A stretch of DNA of 64,000 bases from positions 1 through 64,000 of the forward strand of contig JAJDEN010000046.1 of assembly GCA_029259775.1 (NCBI GenBank). The letters run 5' to 3'. Numbering within the stretch: the first letter of the stretch is position 1; each line of letters starts with the position of its first letter. The DNA is from Planctomycetota bacterium. GTDB taxonomy: Bacteria; Planctomycetota; PLA2; JAEUHO01. Positions 1 through 7,814 of the stretch are shown here, piece after piece. The notes below the pieces were generated by a model. It searched no databases. It saw only the letters and a program-made list of their open reading frames with translations, and had not been told where the DNA came from. Made by a program: the position numbers and the translations under genes.

Positions 1-1107
1 GACGTGGCTCTCGTCCACGAACAGGAGGAAGTCCTCCGGCAGGTAGTCGAGCAGGGTGGCGGGCGCTTCGCCCGGCTTGCGCCCGTCCAGGTGTCGCGAG
101 TAGTTCTCGATGCCCGGGCAGAATCCTGTCTCGCGCATCAACTCCAGGTCATAGCGCACGCGCCGCGCGAGACGATCGGCCTCGACGATCTTGCCTTCCT
201 TGCGGAACGTGACGAGGCGCGACTCGAGTTCTTCGCGAATGCCCACGAGCGCACGCTCCATCGCTTCGTCGCTGTTCATGTAGTGGCTGGACGGAAAGAA
301 CGATGCGCTGTTGCTGCGACCGAGCACTTCGCCGGTCAGGGCGTCGATCTCCTCGATGCGTTCGATCTCGTCGCCGAACCACTCGACCCGCGTGAGCCGA
401 TCCGATTGGTCCGCAGCGCCGACCTCGACGACGTCGCCACGCACGCGGAACATGCTGCGGCCTGGCATCATGTCGTTGCGTTGGTACCGAATCCGCGCGA
501 GGCGCCGCAGAAACAGGTCGCGGTCCAATTCCTGGCCTTCTTCGATCCAGACGTGGAAGTTGCGATACTCCTCAGGCGAGCCCAGGCCATAGATGCAGCT
601 CACGCTCGCGACGATGATCGTGTCGCGACGGATCAGCGCGGACTTCGTCGCCGCATGCCGCATGCGATCGATGCGGTCGTTGATGCTCGCGTCCTTCTCG
701 ATGTAGAGGTCGCGCGACGGCACGTACGCTTCGGGCTGGTAGTAGTCGTAGAACGAGACGAAGTACTCGACCGAGTTGTTGGGGAACAGCTCCCGGAACT
801 CGTCGAAGAGCTGCGCGGCCAACGTCTTGTTGGGCGCAAGCACCAACGCGGGCCGGCCGAGCTGCTGGATCACGTTCGCGATGGTGAACGTCTTGCCTGA
901 CCCGGTGACGCCGAGCAGCACCTGGTGTTGCGCGTCCTCGCCGTCGGCGCGCACGAGGGACTCGATCGCCGCGGCCTGATCACCGGCCGGGCGGAAGCGC
1001 GACGTGAGCTCGAACGGCCGCTGTTCGCGCAGCGCCTCCCCAGCAGGCCGCGCGTCACCGGGCCGCGCGTCGGCAGGAGAGGCTGCGGAGAACGGTTCGT
1101 CCGTCAT
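1..1107 (-). CDS. uvrB: UvrABC excinuclease subunit B (3' end off the window)
   Basis: UvrB is the damage-verifying helicase-like subunit of nucleotide excision repair. It is loaded by UvrA and recruits UvrC. The 369 codons present read as a continuous UvrB N-terminal half. Walker A GVTGSGKT is at residues 66-73, followed by NKTLAAQLF. The beta-hairpin region ([20 protein letters not shown]) is near residues 118-140. The helicase motif II DESHV forms the last five codons before the left window edge, so roughly the C-terminal 300 residues of a usual 660-700 residue protein are missing from the window, not from the gene. The ATG start is followed by an Ala/Pro/Arg-rich extension of about 30 residues before conserved sequence. 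It follows the zinc-ribbon gene by 24 bp and may be cotranscribed. Confidence 0.97.
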   Translation of the reverse strand, partial: MTDEPFSAASPADARPGDARPAGEALREQRPFELTSRFRPAGDQAAAIESLVRADGEDAQHQVLLGVTGSGKTFTIANVIQQLGRPALVLAPNKTLAAQLFDEFRELFPNNSVEYFVSFYDYYQPEAYVPSRDLYIEKDASINDRIDRMRHAATKSALIRRDTIIVASVSCIYGLGSPEEYRNFHVWIEEGQELDRDLFLRRLARIRYQRNDMMPGRSMFRVRGDVVEVGAADQSDRLTRVEWFGDEIERIEEIDALTGEVLGRSNSASFFPSSHYMNSDEAMERALVGIREELESRLVTFRKEGKIVEADRLARRVRYDLELMRETGFCPGIENYSRHLDGRKPGEAPATLLDYLPEDFLLFVDESHV

Positions 1108-1131
1108 GCGCGTCGGGCCGAGCAGCTGTGG

Positions 1132-2412
1132 TTAGCCACCGGCCCGCTTGTCGAAGCCCTTTTTCTTCTTCTTCTTCGAGGCGTTCTTGAGGTCCTCGAT
1201 GCTCTCGGTGAAGGGGTCGTAGGGCTCGCGCGGCTTGCTCTTCCACTCCTCGTGCTTCCACCACCAGTTCCAGCGCTTGGCGATGCCCATGGTGAAGGAG
1301 GGCTGCGAGGAGGCGCGGATCTTGTTCTCTTCGTAGAACTTGCGCTCGATTACGCCGTCGATCTTGCGCAGCACGGTATCGATGGCGCCTGAGCGCGAGG
1401 CACCGTCGCGCGTGTGGAAGCCGGGGCTCTCTTCGATGGCGCGGAACTCGCTGATGATGCGCCCGCAGACGACGCGCCCCTTGCTGATCAGAAACTCCTC
1501 GGCCTCGTTGCCGTCGCGACCGCCGCGATAGAGGTTCTCGATCGCCTCGTCGACCTGGGTGCGGGTCTCGGCGTCGACCTCCTTGGGCCAGTCGTATTTC
1601 TCGAGCTTGAGGCGCTTGAGATGCACACGGCCGTCGCGCGGCTTGGGCTGCGTCGGCTTGTCCGGGACCGTGCCCGTGCCGTCCGTGCCCTTCGCGGGCG
1701 TTGCGCCGGTGCCCTTCGCGGGTGTGCCGCCGGTACCCTTCGCAGGTGTGCCGCCGGGCTTCGTACCGTCCGGGTTGGCCGTGCCGCCGCCCCCGGTCGT
1801 GCCCGTGCCGCCGTCGGCCGGCGTGCCGTTGCTTGCTGTGGTGGTGCCTCCGTCACCCGACTCGTCGCCGCCCTTGTTGACCAGGACGATGACGAGGATC
1901 AGGACGACCGCCACGCCGATGATCGATCCGATGATGAGCCCGTTGTTGCTCTTCTGCGCGCGGCCGCGGCCGTACCCGCCGCCGTCCTCCTCGTCATGGT
2001 CGCCGCGGGCGCCACGTCGACCGCCGCCACGGGCTCCCGCCCGTGCCGTCGAGCGCGCCGGCCCGCGAGCGGCCGATCGCTTGGCCGGGCCACGCCGACC
2101 GCCCCCCCCACTGCGGCTCGGTCCAGCGCGGCTGGGTCCACGGCGACTCGGCGCACCGGCACTCGCACGCTTGGAGCGTCCGCCGCCGCCACCCTTGGCG
2201 CGCTGCCGGCGGCTGCGGGGCATGTTGCCCCCGCCGCTGGGTGCCGCGGGCGCCTCGGGGGCCTCCGGGGCGGCTTGCGGGGCAGGTGCGGCGCCGCCGA
2301 AGTCGCTCAGATCCATGAGCGTGCTGCATTGGTTGCAGGTGAAGGTCGCGGGCGGATTCGCCGGCAGACGGAACCGCTTGTCGCACTGGGGGCACTGAAT
2401 GACGTCCGACAT
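1132..2412 (-). CDS. MJ0042-type zinc-ribbon, single-pass membrane protein
   Basis: Function unknown. The N-terminus is a small zinc ribbon with CPQC (C7, C10) and CNQC (C26, C29), matching the MJ0042-like finger found at the start of many planctomycete and myxobacterial membrane proteins. Residues 40-155 are a Pro/Ala then Arg/Gly/Ser-rich disordered stretch. One transmembrane helix lies at about 158-179 (IIGSIIGVAVVLILVIVLV). It is followed by a Gly/Thr-rich linker with three near-identical TPAKGT repeats and a C-terminal region of about 170 residues, rich in charged residues and ending in a run of six lysines. The finger and Arg-rich part are probably cytoplasmic and the C-terminal part exported. 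It is the first gene of a likely unit with uvrB, but a shared role is not evident. Confidence 0.85.
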   Translation of the reverse strand: MSDVIQCPQCDKRFRLPANPPATFTCNQCSTLMDLSDFGGAAPAPQAAPEAPEAPAAPSGGGNMPRSRRQRAKGGGGGRSKRASAGAPSRRGPSRAGPSRSGGGGRRGPAKRSAARGPARSTARAGARGGGRRGARGDHDEEDGGGYGRGRAQKSNNGLIIGSIIGVAVVLILVIVLVNKGGDESGDGGTTTASNGTPADGGTGTTGGGGTANPDGTKPGGTPAKGTGGTPAKGTGATPAKGTDGTGTVPDKPTQPKPRDGRVHLKRLKLEKYDWPKEVDAETRTQVDEAIENLYRGGRDGNEAEEFLISKGRVVCGRIISEFRAIEESPGFHTRDGASRSGAIDTVLRKIDGVIERKFYEENKIRASSQPSFTMGIAKRWNWWWKHEEWKSKPREPYDPFTESIEDLKNASKKKKKKGFDKRAGG

Positions 2413-2530
2413 GATCTTCCTCGCAGGGAAACGGGCTCGCCATCATAGCGATGGAGGCCGCCGAGCGGTCGAAACGCGGCGCGGATCTGCCGGTTCGCGC
2501 AGAGGCCACCTCCAGCGGTAGTCTGGCAGC

Positions 2531-3451
2531 GTGTACGCGGACCCCTCCCTGTTTCGGAGTCTCGCCTCCCTGCACCGCGCGGGCGTTGCGTGGCCGCAGG
2601 CCCTGGCCTCGGCCGGCGCTGGGCATCCCCGCTGGCAGGGCGCCTCGCAGGCCCTGGCCGGCGGCGCCAGCCTCGCCGAGGCCCTGGCCCCGGCCGTCTC
2701 GGCGCTGGACGTGGCGCTGCTGCGCGCCGGGGAGTCCTCCGGCACACTCGAGGCCGCGCTCGAGAACATCGCGTCGCGCCACGAAGCCGAGACCCGCATG
2801 CGCGGCAAGCGCAAGACCGCGCTCGCCTACCCCGTCCTGATGGGCCACGCCGCGGCAGTCCTCGCGGGGTTCACCGACGTGATCCGGGGCGATTTCGGGA
2901 CGGCCGCCCTCTGGACCCTCAGCATTCTCCTCCCCCTCTACGCGGTGCTCTGGCTCACGCGCCCCCGCCGCGTGGGAGCGCCCGCGGGCGAGTACCACCC
3001 CGGCACGCGCGCGCCCCGGCCCGGATTCGTGATGCGCAGCGCCGTCGAGGAGGCCGACGCGCGGGCGCTCGGCGCCTTCGCCGACTGCTACGAAGCCGGC
3101 ATGCCGCTCGACGAGACGCTCGACCTCGCGGGGCGGGCCGGTGCCGGGGGCCGCGCCGCCTTCGACCTCTATCGCGCCCGCCCGCGTGTGGCCGAAGGCG
3201 CGTCGCTGCACTCGGCCTGGTCTTCGCTGCCTGAGGAGATGGCGCATGAACTGCGCGTGGGCGAAGAGAGCGGCGAGCTGGGCATGGCCGCACGCCAGAT
3301 CGCCTCGCGCCTGCAGTTCGCCGTGGAACAGCGGCGCAAACGCTTCGCGTCGCTCTTGCCGGTCGGCGTGTTGCTGCTCGTGGGCGCGATCGTCGCCTAC
3401 CGCGTGATCACCTTCTACACGAACGTCTACTCGGGCCTGGACGCATTCTGA
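2531..3451 (+). CDS. GspF/PilC-type inner membrane platform protein
   Basis: This resembles the polytopic platform protein (T2SF domain) of type II secretion and type IV pilus machines, which couples the motor ATPase to pseudopilin assembly. Two T2SF-like repeats are visible. The first runs from about residue 6 to 125 (FRSLASLHRAGVAWPQAL ... ALLRAGESSGTLEAALENIA). The second runs from about 170 to 300 (FADCYEAGMPLDETLDLA ... LRVGEESGELGMAARQIA). Hydrophobic segments follow each repeat, and the protein ends just after the last helix, as in the family. At 306 residues it is about 100 shorter than GspF and lacks the usual N-terminal extension. The GTG at the 5' end is the only plausible start. 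No other secretion gene is nearby, so its partners must lie elsewhere. Confidence 0.85.
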   Translation: MYADPSLFRSLASLHRAGVAWPQALASAGAGHPRWQGASQALAGGASLAEALAPAVSALDVALLRAGESSGTLEAALENIASRHEAETRMRGKRKTALAYPVLMGHAAAVLAGFTDVIRGDFGTAALWTLSILLPLYAVLWLTRPRRVGAPAGEYHPGTRAPRPGFVMRSAVEEADARALGAFADCYEAGMPLDETLDLAGRAGAGGRAAFDLYRARPRVAEGASLHSAWSSLPEEMAHELRVGEESGELGMAARQIASRLQFAVEQRRKRFASLLPVGVLLLVGAIVAYRVITFYTNVYSGLDAF

Positions 3452-3501
3452 CGAGCCGTGCGGCTGCGCCACGTCTTCCGACAGCGCCCGGCACGATGTG
3501 A

Positions 3502-4926
3502 TCAGCGCGCGGTTCCGGCCGCGTCGATCGAGAACGTCTGCTGGGGTGCGCCGTCGCCGAGAACGATGCGGCGCTGCACGAGGTCGGCGAGCAACGTGCC
3601 CCACGCCAGGGCCACGGCGGGCGGCGCATCGTAGGTGAGCAGCGGCGTCGCCAGGTCGGTGGTCGCGCGGCAGCCGTCCGGCCCCGTCGCGATGCCGAGG
3701 TCGAAGGCCGCGTCCGGCAGATCGCTCCCGGCGGCCCAGACGGTGAGCGCGCCGTCCACGGCCGCGGACGTCACACGTCCGACACCCGCGGCGCGCAGGT
3801 ACGTGGCCGCGCTCTCGTGCGCCGGGCCGGAGCCGAGCAGCCGGACCGTCGCCTGGGCCAGCCGTGCCTGCCCTGCCTCGGCCACCTCCGGCAACACGAC
3901 CTGGCGCGCGTAGCGCTGCAGCGCGTCGCCATCGAGCGTGTCGTGATCGGCGCCCTCCCCCGCCGCGCGCACGTGGAGGAGCAGCCGGCCCGCTTCCATC
4001 GGATGCCGCGCCAAGATCTTGTGGCCGAGCGCGGCGACGCCGTCGGGCACCGTCTCAGCGCCTTCGCTGCCGAGGCCGATCCAGATCTCATCGCCCGCCG
4101 CCATGGCCGCTAGCGCCTGCCGTGCGCGCAACAGGTTGAGCGGACAGTGCTCCTCATACAGGTCGAGAAGATCGCCCTCGGGCGGGCCAAGGCCTGACTC
4201 CAACGGCTGCGGCACGCCGCAGGTCACGTCGTCCGGGTAGGGCTCGACGTCGGCCGGTGTCGCGCAGACCGGACACGCCCTCGCAGCGCGCGCGCCGAGC
4301 GTCAGCGCGCGGCCCGTCTCGAAGTCAAGCACCGCGTAGCCGGGCGAGGGCGCGTCGGGCGCCAGCGCGCGCTCGACCGCGGCGTGGGCCGCGAGGAAGC
4401 CCACCGTGCCGACCACACCGTTCCACACGCCGAGGTCGGCACACGAGCCGGTCTCCTCGGTCAGGCGGCCGAAGAGGCAGGCCAGGCACGGCCGACCGCC
4501 GGCGGGCACCGCCATGAGGCGTGCTTCGGAGCGCAGCCCGGCGGCGTGGATGAGCGGCAGGCCTCGGCGTACCGCCGCTTGGTTGATCCAGTCCTTGGCG
4601 TGGGCGCCGTCGGTCGCGTCGACGATCACGTGCGCATCCTCCATGAGATGCGCGGTCGTCTCGTCCAGGCGCGCAGGCACACCGGCGACGAACGCGTCCG
4701 CCGCGACGCGGCCCGCCGCGATCCGCGCTTTCGAACGGCCGACGTCAGCGTCGTGGAAGAGCACCTGACGCGGCAGGTTCGACAGCTCGACGACATCGGG
4801 ATCGAGCAGCGTGACGCGGCCGACCCCGGCACACGCGAGCGCCCACGCGGTCGGACAGCCGATGCCGCCGGCACCGGCCACGAGGACGTGGATGCCTGCC
4901 GTGCTGCTGGGAGGGCTCGTCGTCAT
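3502..4926 (-). CDS. E1-like ThiF/MoeB adenylyltransferase fused to TusA-like and degenerate second ThiF domains
   Basis: Three parts are visible. Residues 1-225 are a ThiF/MoeB/HesA-type E1 enzyme, which adenylates the C-terminus of a sulfur-carrier or ubiquitin-like protein. Visible marks are the nucleotide loop GAGGIG (18-23), D42, N50, R53, K66, D106, zinc cysteines C147/C150 and C218/C221, and a candidate catalytic C162. Residues about 235-325 resemble the small sulfur carrier TusA/SirA, with the CPLN signature at C261. Residues about 335-474 start with RYARQVVLPEV (338-348), the sequence that normally begins MoeB/ThiF proteins, but the nucleotide loop is degraded to GSG and no zinc CxxC pairs remain. 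The active first domain lacks that N-terminal arginine segment. The start ATG has GAGG overlapping the stop of the upstream gene. Confidence 0.88.
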   Translation of the reverse strand: MTTSPPSSTAGIHVLVAGAGGIGCPTAWALACAGVGRVTLLDPDVVELSNLPRQVLFHDADVGRSKARIAAGRVAADAFVAGVPARLDETTAHLMEDAHVIVDATDGAHAKDWINQAAVRRGLPLIHAAGLRSEARLMAVPAGGRPCLACLFGRLTEETGSCADLGVWNGVVGTVGFLAAHAAVERALAPDAPSPGYAVLDFETGRALTLGARAARACPVCATPADVEPYPDDVTCGVPQPLESGLGPPEGDLLDLYEEHCPLNLLRARQALAAMAAGDEIWIGLGSEGAETVPDGVAALGHKILARHPMEAGRLLLHVRAAGEGADHDTLDGDALQRYARQVVLPEVAEAGQARLAQATVRLLGSGPAHESAATYLRAAGVGRVTSAAVDGALTVWAAGSDLPDAAFDLGIATGPDGCRATTDLATPLLTYDAPPAVALAWGTLLADLVQRRIVLGDGAPQQTFSIDAAGTAR

Positions 4927-4931
4927 CGACC

Positions 4932-5591
4932 TCAGGCCTGCGTGGGACGGCGCGCTCCGAGCGCGACCGCCGCGCCCCAGGCTACGGCGCCGAACAGCAG
5001 CCAGGCGAGCGCGGTCGTGGCGGCCTCGGGCGCACGCACGATCGACGTCGCGAGCTTCACGTCCCGGTAGATGTCCGGGTCATGGAAGCGGTCGTAGTCC
5101 GCCGCGTCGTAGGCACACGCGGTTGCCGCGTCGAGATGCAGCACGGCCTGCTTGAAGCCGACGCGCTCGGCCCGCGGCAGCGCCTCGGCCATGTCGTCCG
5201 CCCACAGCAGGCCGGTCATGGCGATCCAGAGCACCGCCGCGGCGGCGCCTCCGGCTGTGAGCGTCGGCGTACCGAGCGCACGACCGACCGCGGCCAGACC
5301 CGAGGCCGCTGTCGCGACCGCGAGCGCGAGCAGCATCAGCGCGGGCGCGCGCGCGAACGCGCCGCCGGCCAGGACGTGGGCCAGGCCCAGCGCGAGCGCG
5401 GCACCCAATACGGCGAGCAGCTCGTTGCGCTTGGGCCGCACCAGGAAGGCGGCGACGGCCACGATGGTGACCAGCCCCACCAGGTCGGCTTGGAACACAC
5501 CGGCCGCGCCCGCCTTCGTGAACGGGGCCGCGGCCAGGGTGGCCAGAGCGGGTGCTCCGGCGATGGCGGCGGCCCTGTATCGATCGGTCAT
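4932..5591 (-). CDS. polytopic membrane protein of unknown function
   Basis: Not recognised. This 219-residue protein has about five or six hydrophobic segments: residues near 5-25, 38-50, 58-78, 82-102, 112-130 and 193-212. A hydrophilic loop at about 135-190 contains CAYDAADYDRFHDPDIYRD. Its stop codon lies only 5 bp before the start of the E1-TusA fusion and its start is 31 bp after the squalene-cyclase-fold lipoprotein gene, so the three are probably one transcript. Nothing in the sequence identifies a transporter or enzyme family. A partner or membrane anchor role for the E1-TusA protein is possible from position alone. Confidence 0.75.
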   Translation of the reverse strand: MTDRYRAAAIAGAPALATLAAAPFTKAGAAGVFQADLVGLVTIVAVAAFLVRPKRNELLAVLGAALALGLAHVLAGGAFARAPALMLLALAVATAASGLAAVGRALGTPTLTAGGAAAAVLWIAMTGLLWADDMAEALPRAERVGFKQAVLHLDAATACAYDAADYDRFHDPDIYRDVKLATSIVRAPEAATTALAWLLFGAVAWGAAVALGARRPTQA

Positions 5592-5622
5592 CGTGCGGTG
5601 GTGGCGGCCGCGGCGGCGCGGA

Positions 5623-6894
5623 CTACTTCATGCGCCCGGTGAGCCACGCCAGCGTCTGCAGCGCGAAGCCGGTGGCGAGCGTCTTGCTGCCCTCCATCCA
5701 GCGATCGACCGGGTTGTTCCAGCTGCCGTCCTCGTTCTGGCGCGAGAGGATCTCGGCGGCGATCTCGGCCCGCCAGTTGTGCTTGCGGCCGTCGGCGTCC
5801 GCCACGACCAGCGTCTCGCCCGAAGCCTTCTCGTAGGCGGCGAGCGCTCGCGCGGCGGTGTAGAGGAAGTAGAAGACGCCTTGTTGGCCGGCCTCCTCGG
5901 GCTTCTCCGCGTTTTCGAAGCCGGGGTTGCGACCCACGGTCCAGTTCTTCGAGATCCAACCGACGACGCCCTGGACGCGCGGATCCTTCGCGGGAATGCC
6001 CGCGAACATCATCAGCTTCAGCGCGGCGTAGGTCATCGAGCCGTAGCTGCGAAGCTCCCACTTGCCGTCGGAGCGCTTCATCATGCCGGCCTTGCTCTCG
6101 CCGGGCCGGTAGAAGCCGCCCATGTCGACACCGGAGACGACGACGCGCTTCTCGCCGTCGACGACGATCTCAGTCTCCCCCGTGTTGGCCTCGGAGTTGT
6201 TGAGCACCTTCGAGACGTACGTCGCGACGCGCTTGCGCACGACGCTGTCGGCGGGGAGGCCGTTTTCGTCCAGCGCGTTCGTGGCGATGAGGGCGTTGGA
6301 CGCGTCGGCCGACTGACCGAGGTGGACCTTGTAGGGGAAGCCACCGAAGGAGGCATCCTTCTCGTCGCCGGCGATCTGGCTGCCTTCGAGGTAGGCCGCC
6401 GCCTTGGCTTGCACCTTGCTGAACTCGCTGCGGCGTGCCGCGGCGAACGCGGAGATGGCGGCGGCCGTGGCGTAGTTCGTGACCTTCGGATCGTCGACGA
6501 TCGAGCCATTCTCCTGCTGGAAGCCGGCGAGGAAGGCGAGGCCCTTGGTGATCGCTTCATCGGACGCAGCGGTCTTGGCGTCGACGGTGCCTACGAGCGC
6601 GCTCACGGACATCGCCGTGAAGGCGACGTTGCCCGGCACCTTCATGGTCGTGTCGCCGAACCCGCCCTTCGCTTCCTGCTGGCCCAGCAGGTAGGTGCGT
6701 GCCTTGGCCACGGCGCCATCGATCTTGGCCTGGAGATCGTCGCTGATCCCCGCGGCCGTCGAGCCGGTGCTCGGCGGAGCGGTCGTGCCGGAGCCGCCCT
6801 TCCCGGCGTCGGACGGCGCCTTGTCGTCGTCCCCGCAGGCGGGCAGGAGGCACAAGGCCAGGCTCAGGGCGATCAGGAAAGGCAAGCGGCGCAT
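5623..6894 (-). CDS. lipoprotein with squalene-cyclase/prenyltransferase-like repeats
   Basis: The start is the ATG giving MRRLPFLIALSLALCLLPAC, a lipoprotein signal peptide with lipobox LPAC (C20). Upstream in-frame sequence is ignored for that reason. After an Asp/Ser/Gly-rich linker the mature protein carries alpha-alpha toroid repeats of the prenyltransferase/squalene oxidase type (GGFGDTTM, FQQENGSIVDDPKVTNYATAAAI, SYGSMTYAALKLMMFAG, RQNEDGSWNNPVDRWMEG). The DxDD catalytic motif of squalene-hopene cyclases is not seen, so it is probably not a cyclase. Related planctomycete proteins are generally annotated only by fold. It is first of a likely three-gene unit with the membrane protein and the E1-TusA fusion. 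Confidence 0.88.
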   Translation of the reverse strand: MRRLPFLIALSLALCLLPACGDDDKAPSDAGKGGSGTTAPPSTGSTAAGISDDLQAKIDGAVAKARTYLLGQQEAKGGFGDTTMKVPGNVAFTAMSVSALVGTVDAKTAASDEAITKGLAFLAGFQQENGSIVDDPKVTNYATAAAISAFAAARRSEFSKVQAKAAAYLEGSQIAGDEKDASFGGFPYKVHLGQSADASNALIATNALDENGLPADSVVRKRVATYVSKVLNNSEANTGETEIVVDGEKRVVVSGVDMGGFYRPGESKAGMMKRSDGKWELRSYGSMTYAALKLMMFAGIPAKDPRVQGVVGWISKNWTVGRNPGFENAEKPEEAGQQGVFYFLYTAARALAAYEKASGETLVVADADGRKHNWRAEIAAEILSRQNEDGSWNNPVDRWMEGSKTLATGFALQTLAWLTGRMK

Positions 6895-7043
6895 GGGCGT
6901 CTCCGAGGGGACTGTGCTCGAGGCTCTGCTGCGAAAGGCGTCTTCTGCGAGGCAAGGCCTAAACGAAGCATACCCACGAGGGTTCGGGTACAGGCTGCGA
7001 GAGCGGGGTGCCGGCCCGTATCGTCGGGTCCGGAGCGAGGTCC

Positions 7044-7493
7044 ATGGCTGAATCCGCCGACACACCGAAGAACGCCGCCGGCCGCTTCGACCGGGCCGTC
7101 GAGCACTGGAACGCGGGCCGGTTCTGGCACGCCCACGAGGACTGGGAGGAGCTCTGGAACGAGTCCTACCGCGACCACAAGCGCTGGCTCCAAGGGCTGA
7201 TCCAATACGCCGCGGCGCTCTTCCACTTCCATCGCGGCTTCCACGCGAGCGGATTCCACCGCCTGCTGGCGACGGCGACCGAGAAGGTCGCAGGCTACGC
7301 GGGCCCGTACCACCACCTCGACTGGCCAGCGATGGAGAAGGCGCTCGCACCCTGGCTCGCCTATGGCCGCGCGGTCGAGGGCGGCGCGGCCTTCCCGGAG
7401 CTTCCCGCACCGGTCCCCGTGCTCGGCTACGACGAGGGCTACACACCGACGCCTCTCGCCTGGGAGCCGGACCCGGACGACCCCCACGCCTGA
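7044..7493 (+). CDS. DUF309 family protein
   Basis: A 149-residue helical protein with the DUF309 core: RFDRAVEHWNAGRFWHAHEDWEELW followed by a long helix (RWLQGLIQYAAALFHFHRGFHASGFHRLL). The His/Trp/Glu pattern FWHAHEDWEELW is the family's hallmark. DUF309 proteins are small, soluble and of unknown biochemical role. I chose the ATG at 7044, which has GAGCGAGG upstream and gives MAESADTP, over an in-frame GTG 36 bp earlier. The C-terminal 30 residues are acidic and Pro-rich. It is a single gene convergent with the pterin dehydratase gene. Confidence 0.88.
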   Translation: MAESADTPKNAAGRFDRAVEHWNAGRFWHAHEDWEELWNESYRDHKRWLQGLIQYAAALFHFHRGFHASGFHRLLATATEKVAGYAGPYHHLDWPAMEKALAPWLAYGRAVEGGAAFPELPAPVPVLGYDEGYTPTPLAWEPDPDDPHA

Positions 7494-7514
7494 CAAGGCA
7501 GGCCGTGCGCCGGG

Positions 7515-7802
7515 CTACGCCTCGGCCAAGGCCTCGCATGCCGCGGCGAGCTTGAAGTCCTTGCTCGTGAGGCCGCCCGCGCTGTGCGTATGGACCTCGA
7601 CCTCGGCGTAGCCCCAGCCCAGCCGAATGTCCGGATGGTGGTCCTGCGCCTCGGCGGCGGCGCCGACCGCGTTCACGAAGGCGAGCGCACCCGCGAAGTT
7701 CGTGAAGCCGTAGCGCTTGACGATGTGGTGATCGTCGATGTTGGCCCAGCCGGCGAGCGCGGCGACCGCGTCCTCGATGGTGTCGTGGTCAAGTCGTTGC
7801 AT
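7515..7802 (-). CDS. phhB: pterin-4a-carbinolamine dehydratase
   Basis: This enzyme dehydrates 4a-hydroxytetrahydrobiopterin during pterin recycling for aromatic amino acid hydroxylases; in many bacteria its homologues have uncertain substrates. The 95-residue length is typical. The family signature is clear: EAQDHHPDIRLGWGYAEVEV followed by HTHSAGGLTSKDFKLA, containing the catalytic HHP histidine pair and the THxxGGLTxxD segment. A strong AGGGGGAG ribosome site precedes the ATG and the gene lies 12 bp after the 523-residue secreted protein gene, so they are probably cotranscribed. No phenylalanine hydroxylase is in the window. Confidence 0.95.
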   Translation of the reverse strand: MQRLDHDTIEDAVAALAGWANIDDHHIVKRYGFTNFAGALAFVNAVGAAAEAQDHHPDIRLGWGYAEVEVHTHSAGGLTSKDFKLAAACEALAEA

Positions 7803-7814
7803 CGTGTGCTCCCC

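Noticed and set aside
5623-6894. Active squalene-hopene cyclase
   Set aside because: The toroid repeats are present but the DxDD catalytic motif is not seen, and the protein is a lipoprotein of only 423 residues.
7008-7043. Upstream GTG start for the DUF309 gene
   Set aside because: The 12 extra residues do not resemble the family and the ATG at 7044 has the better ribosome site.
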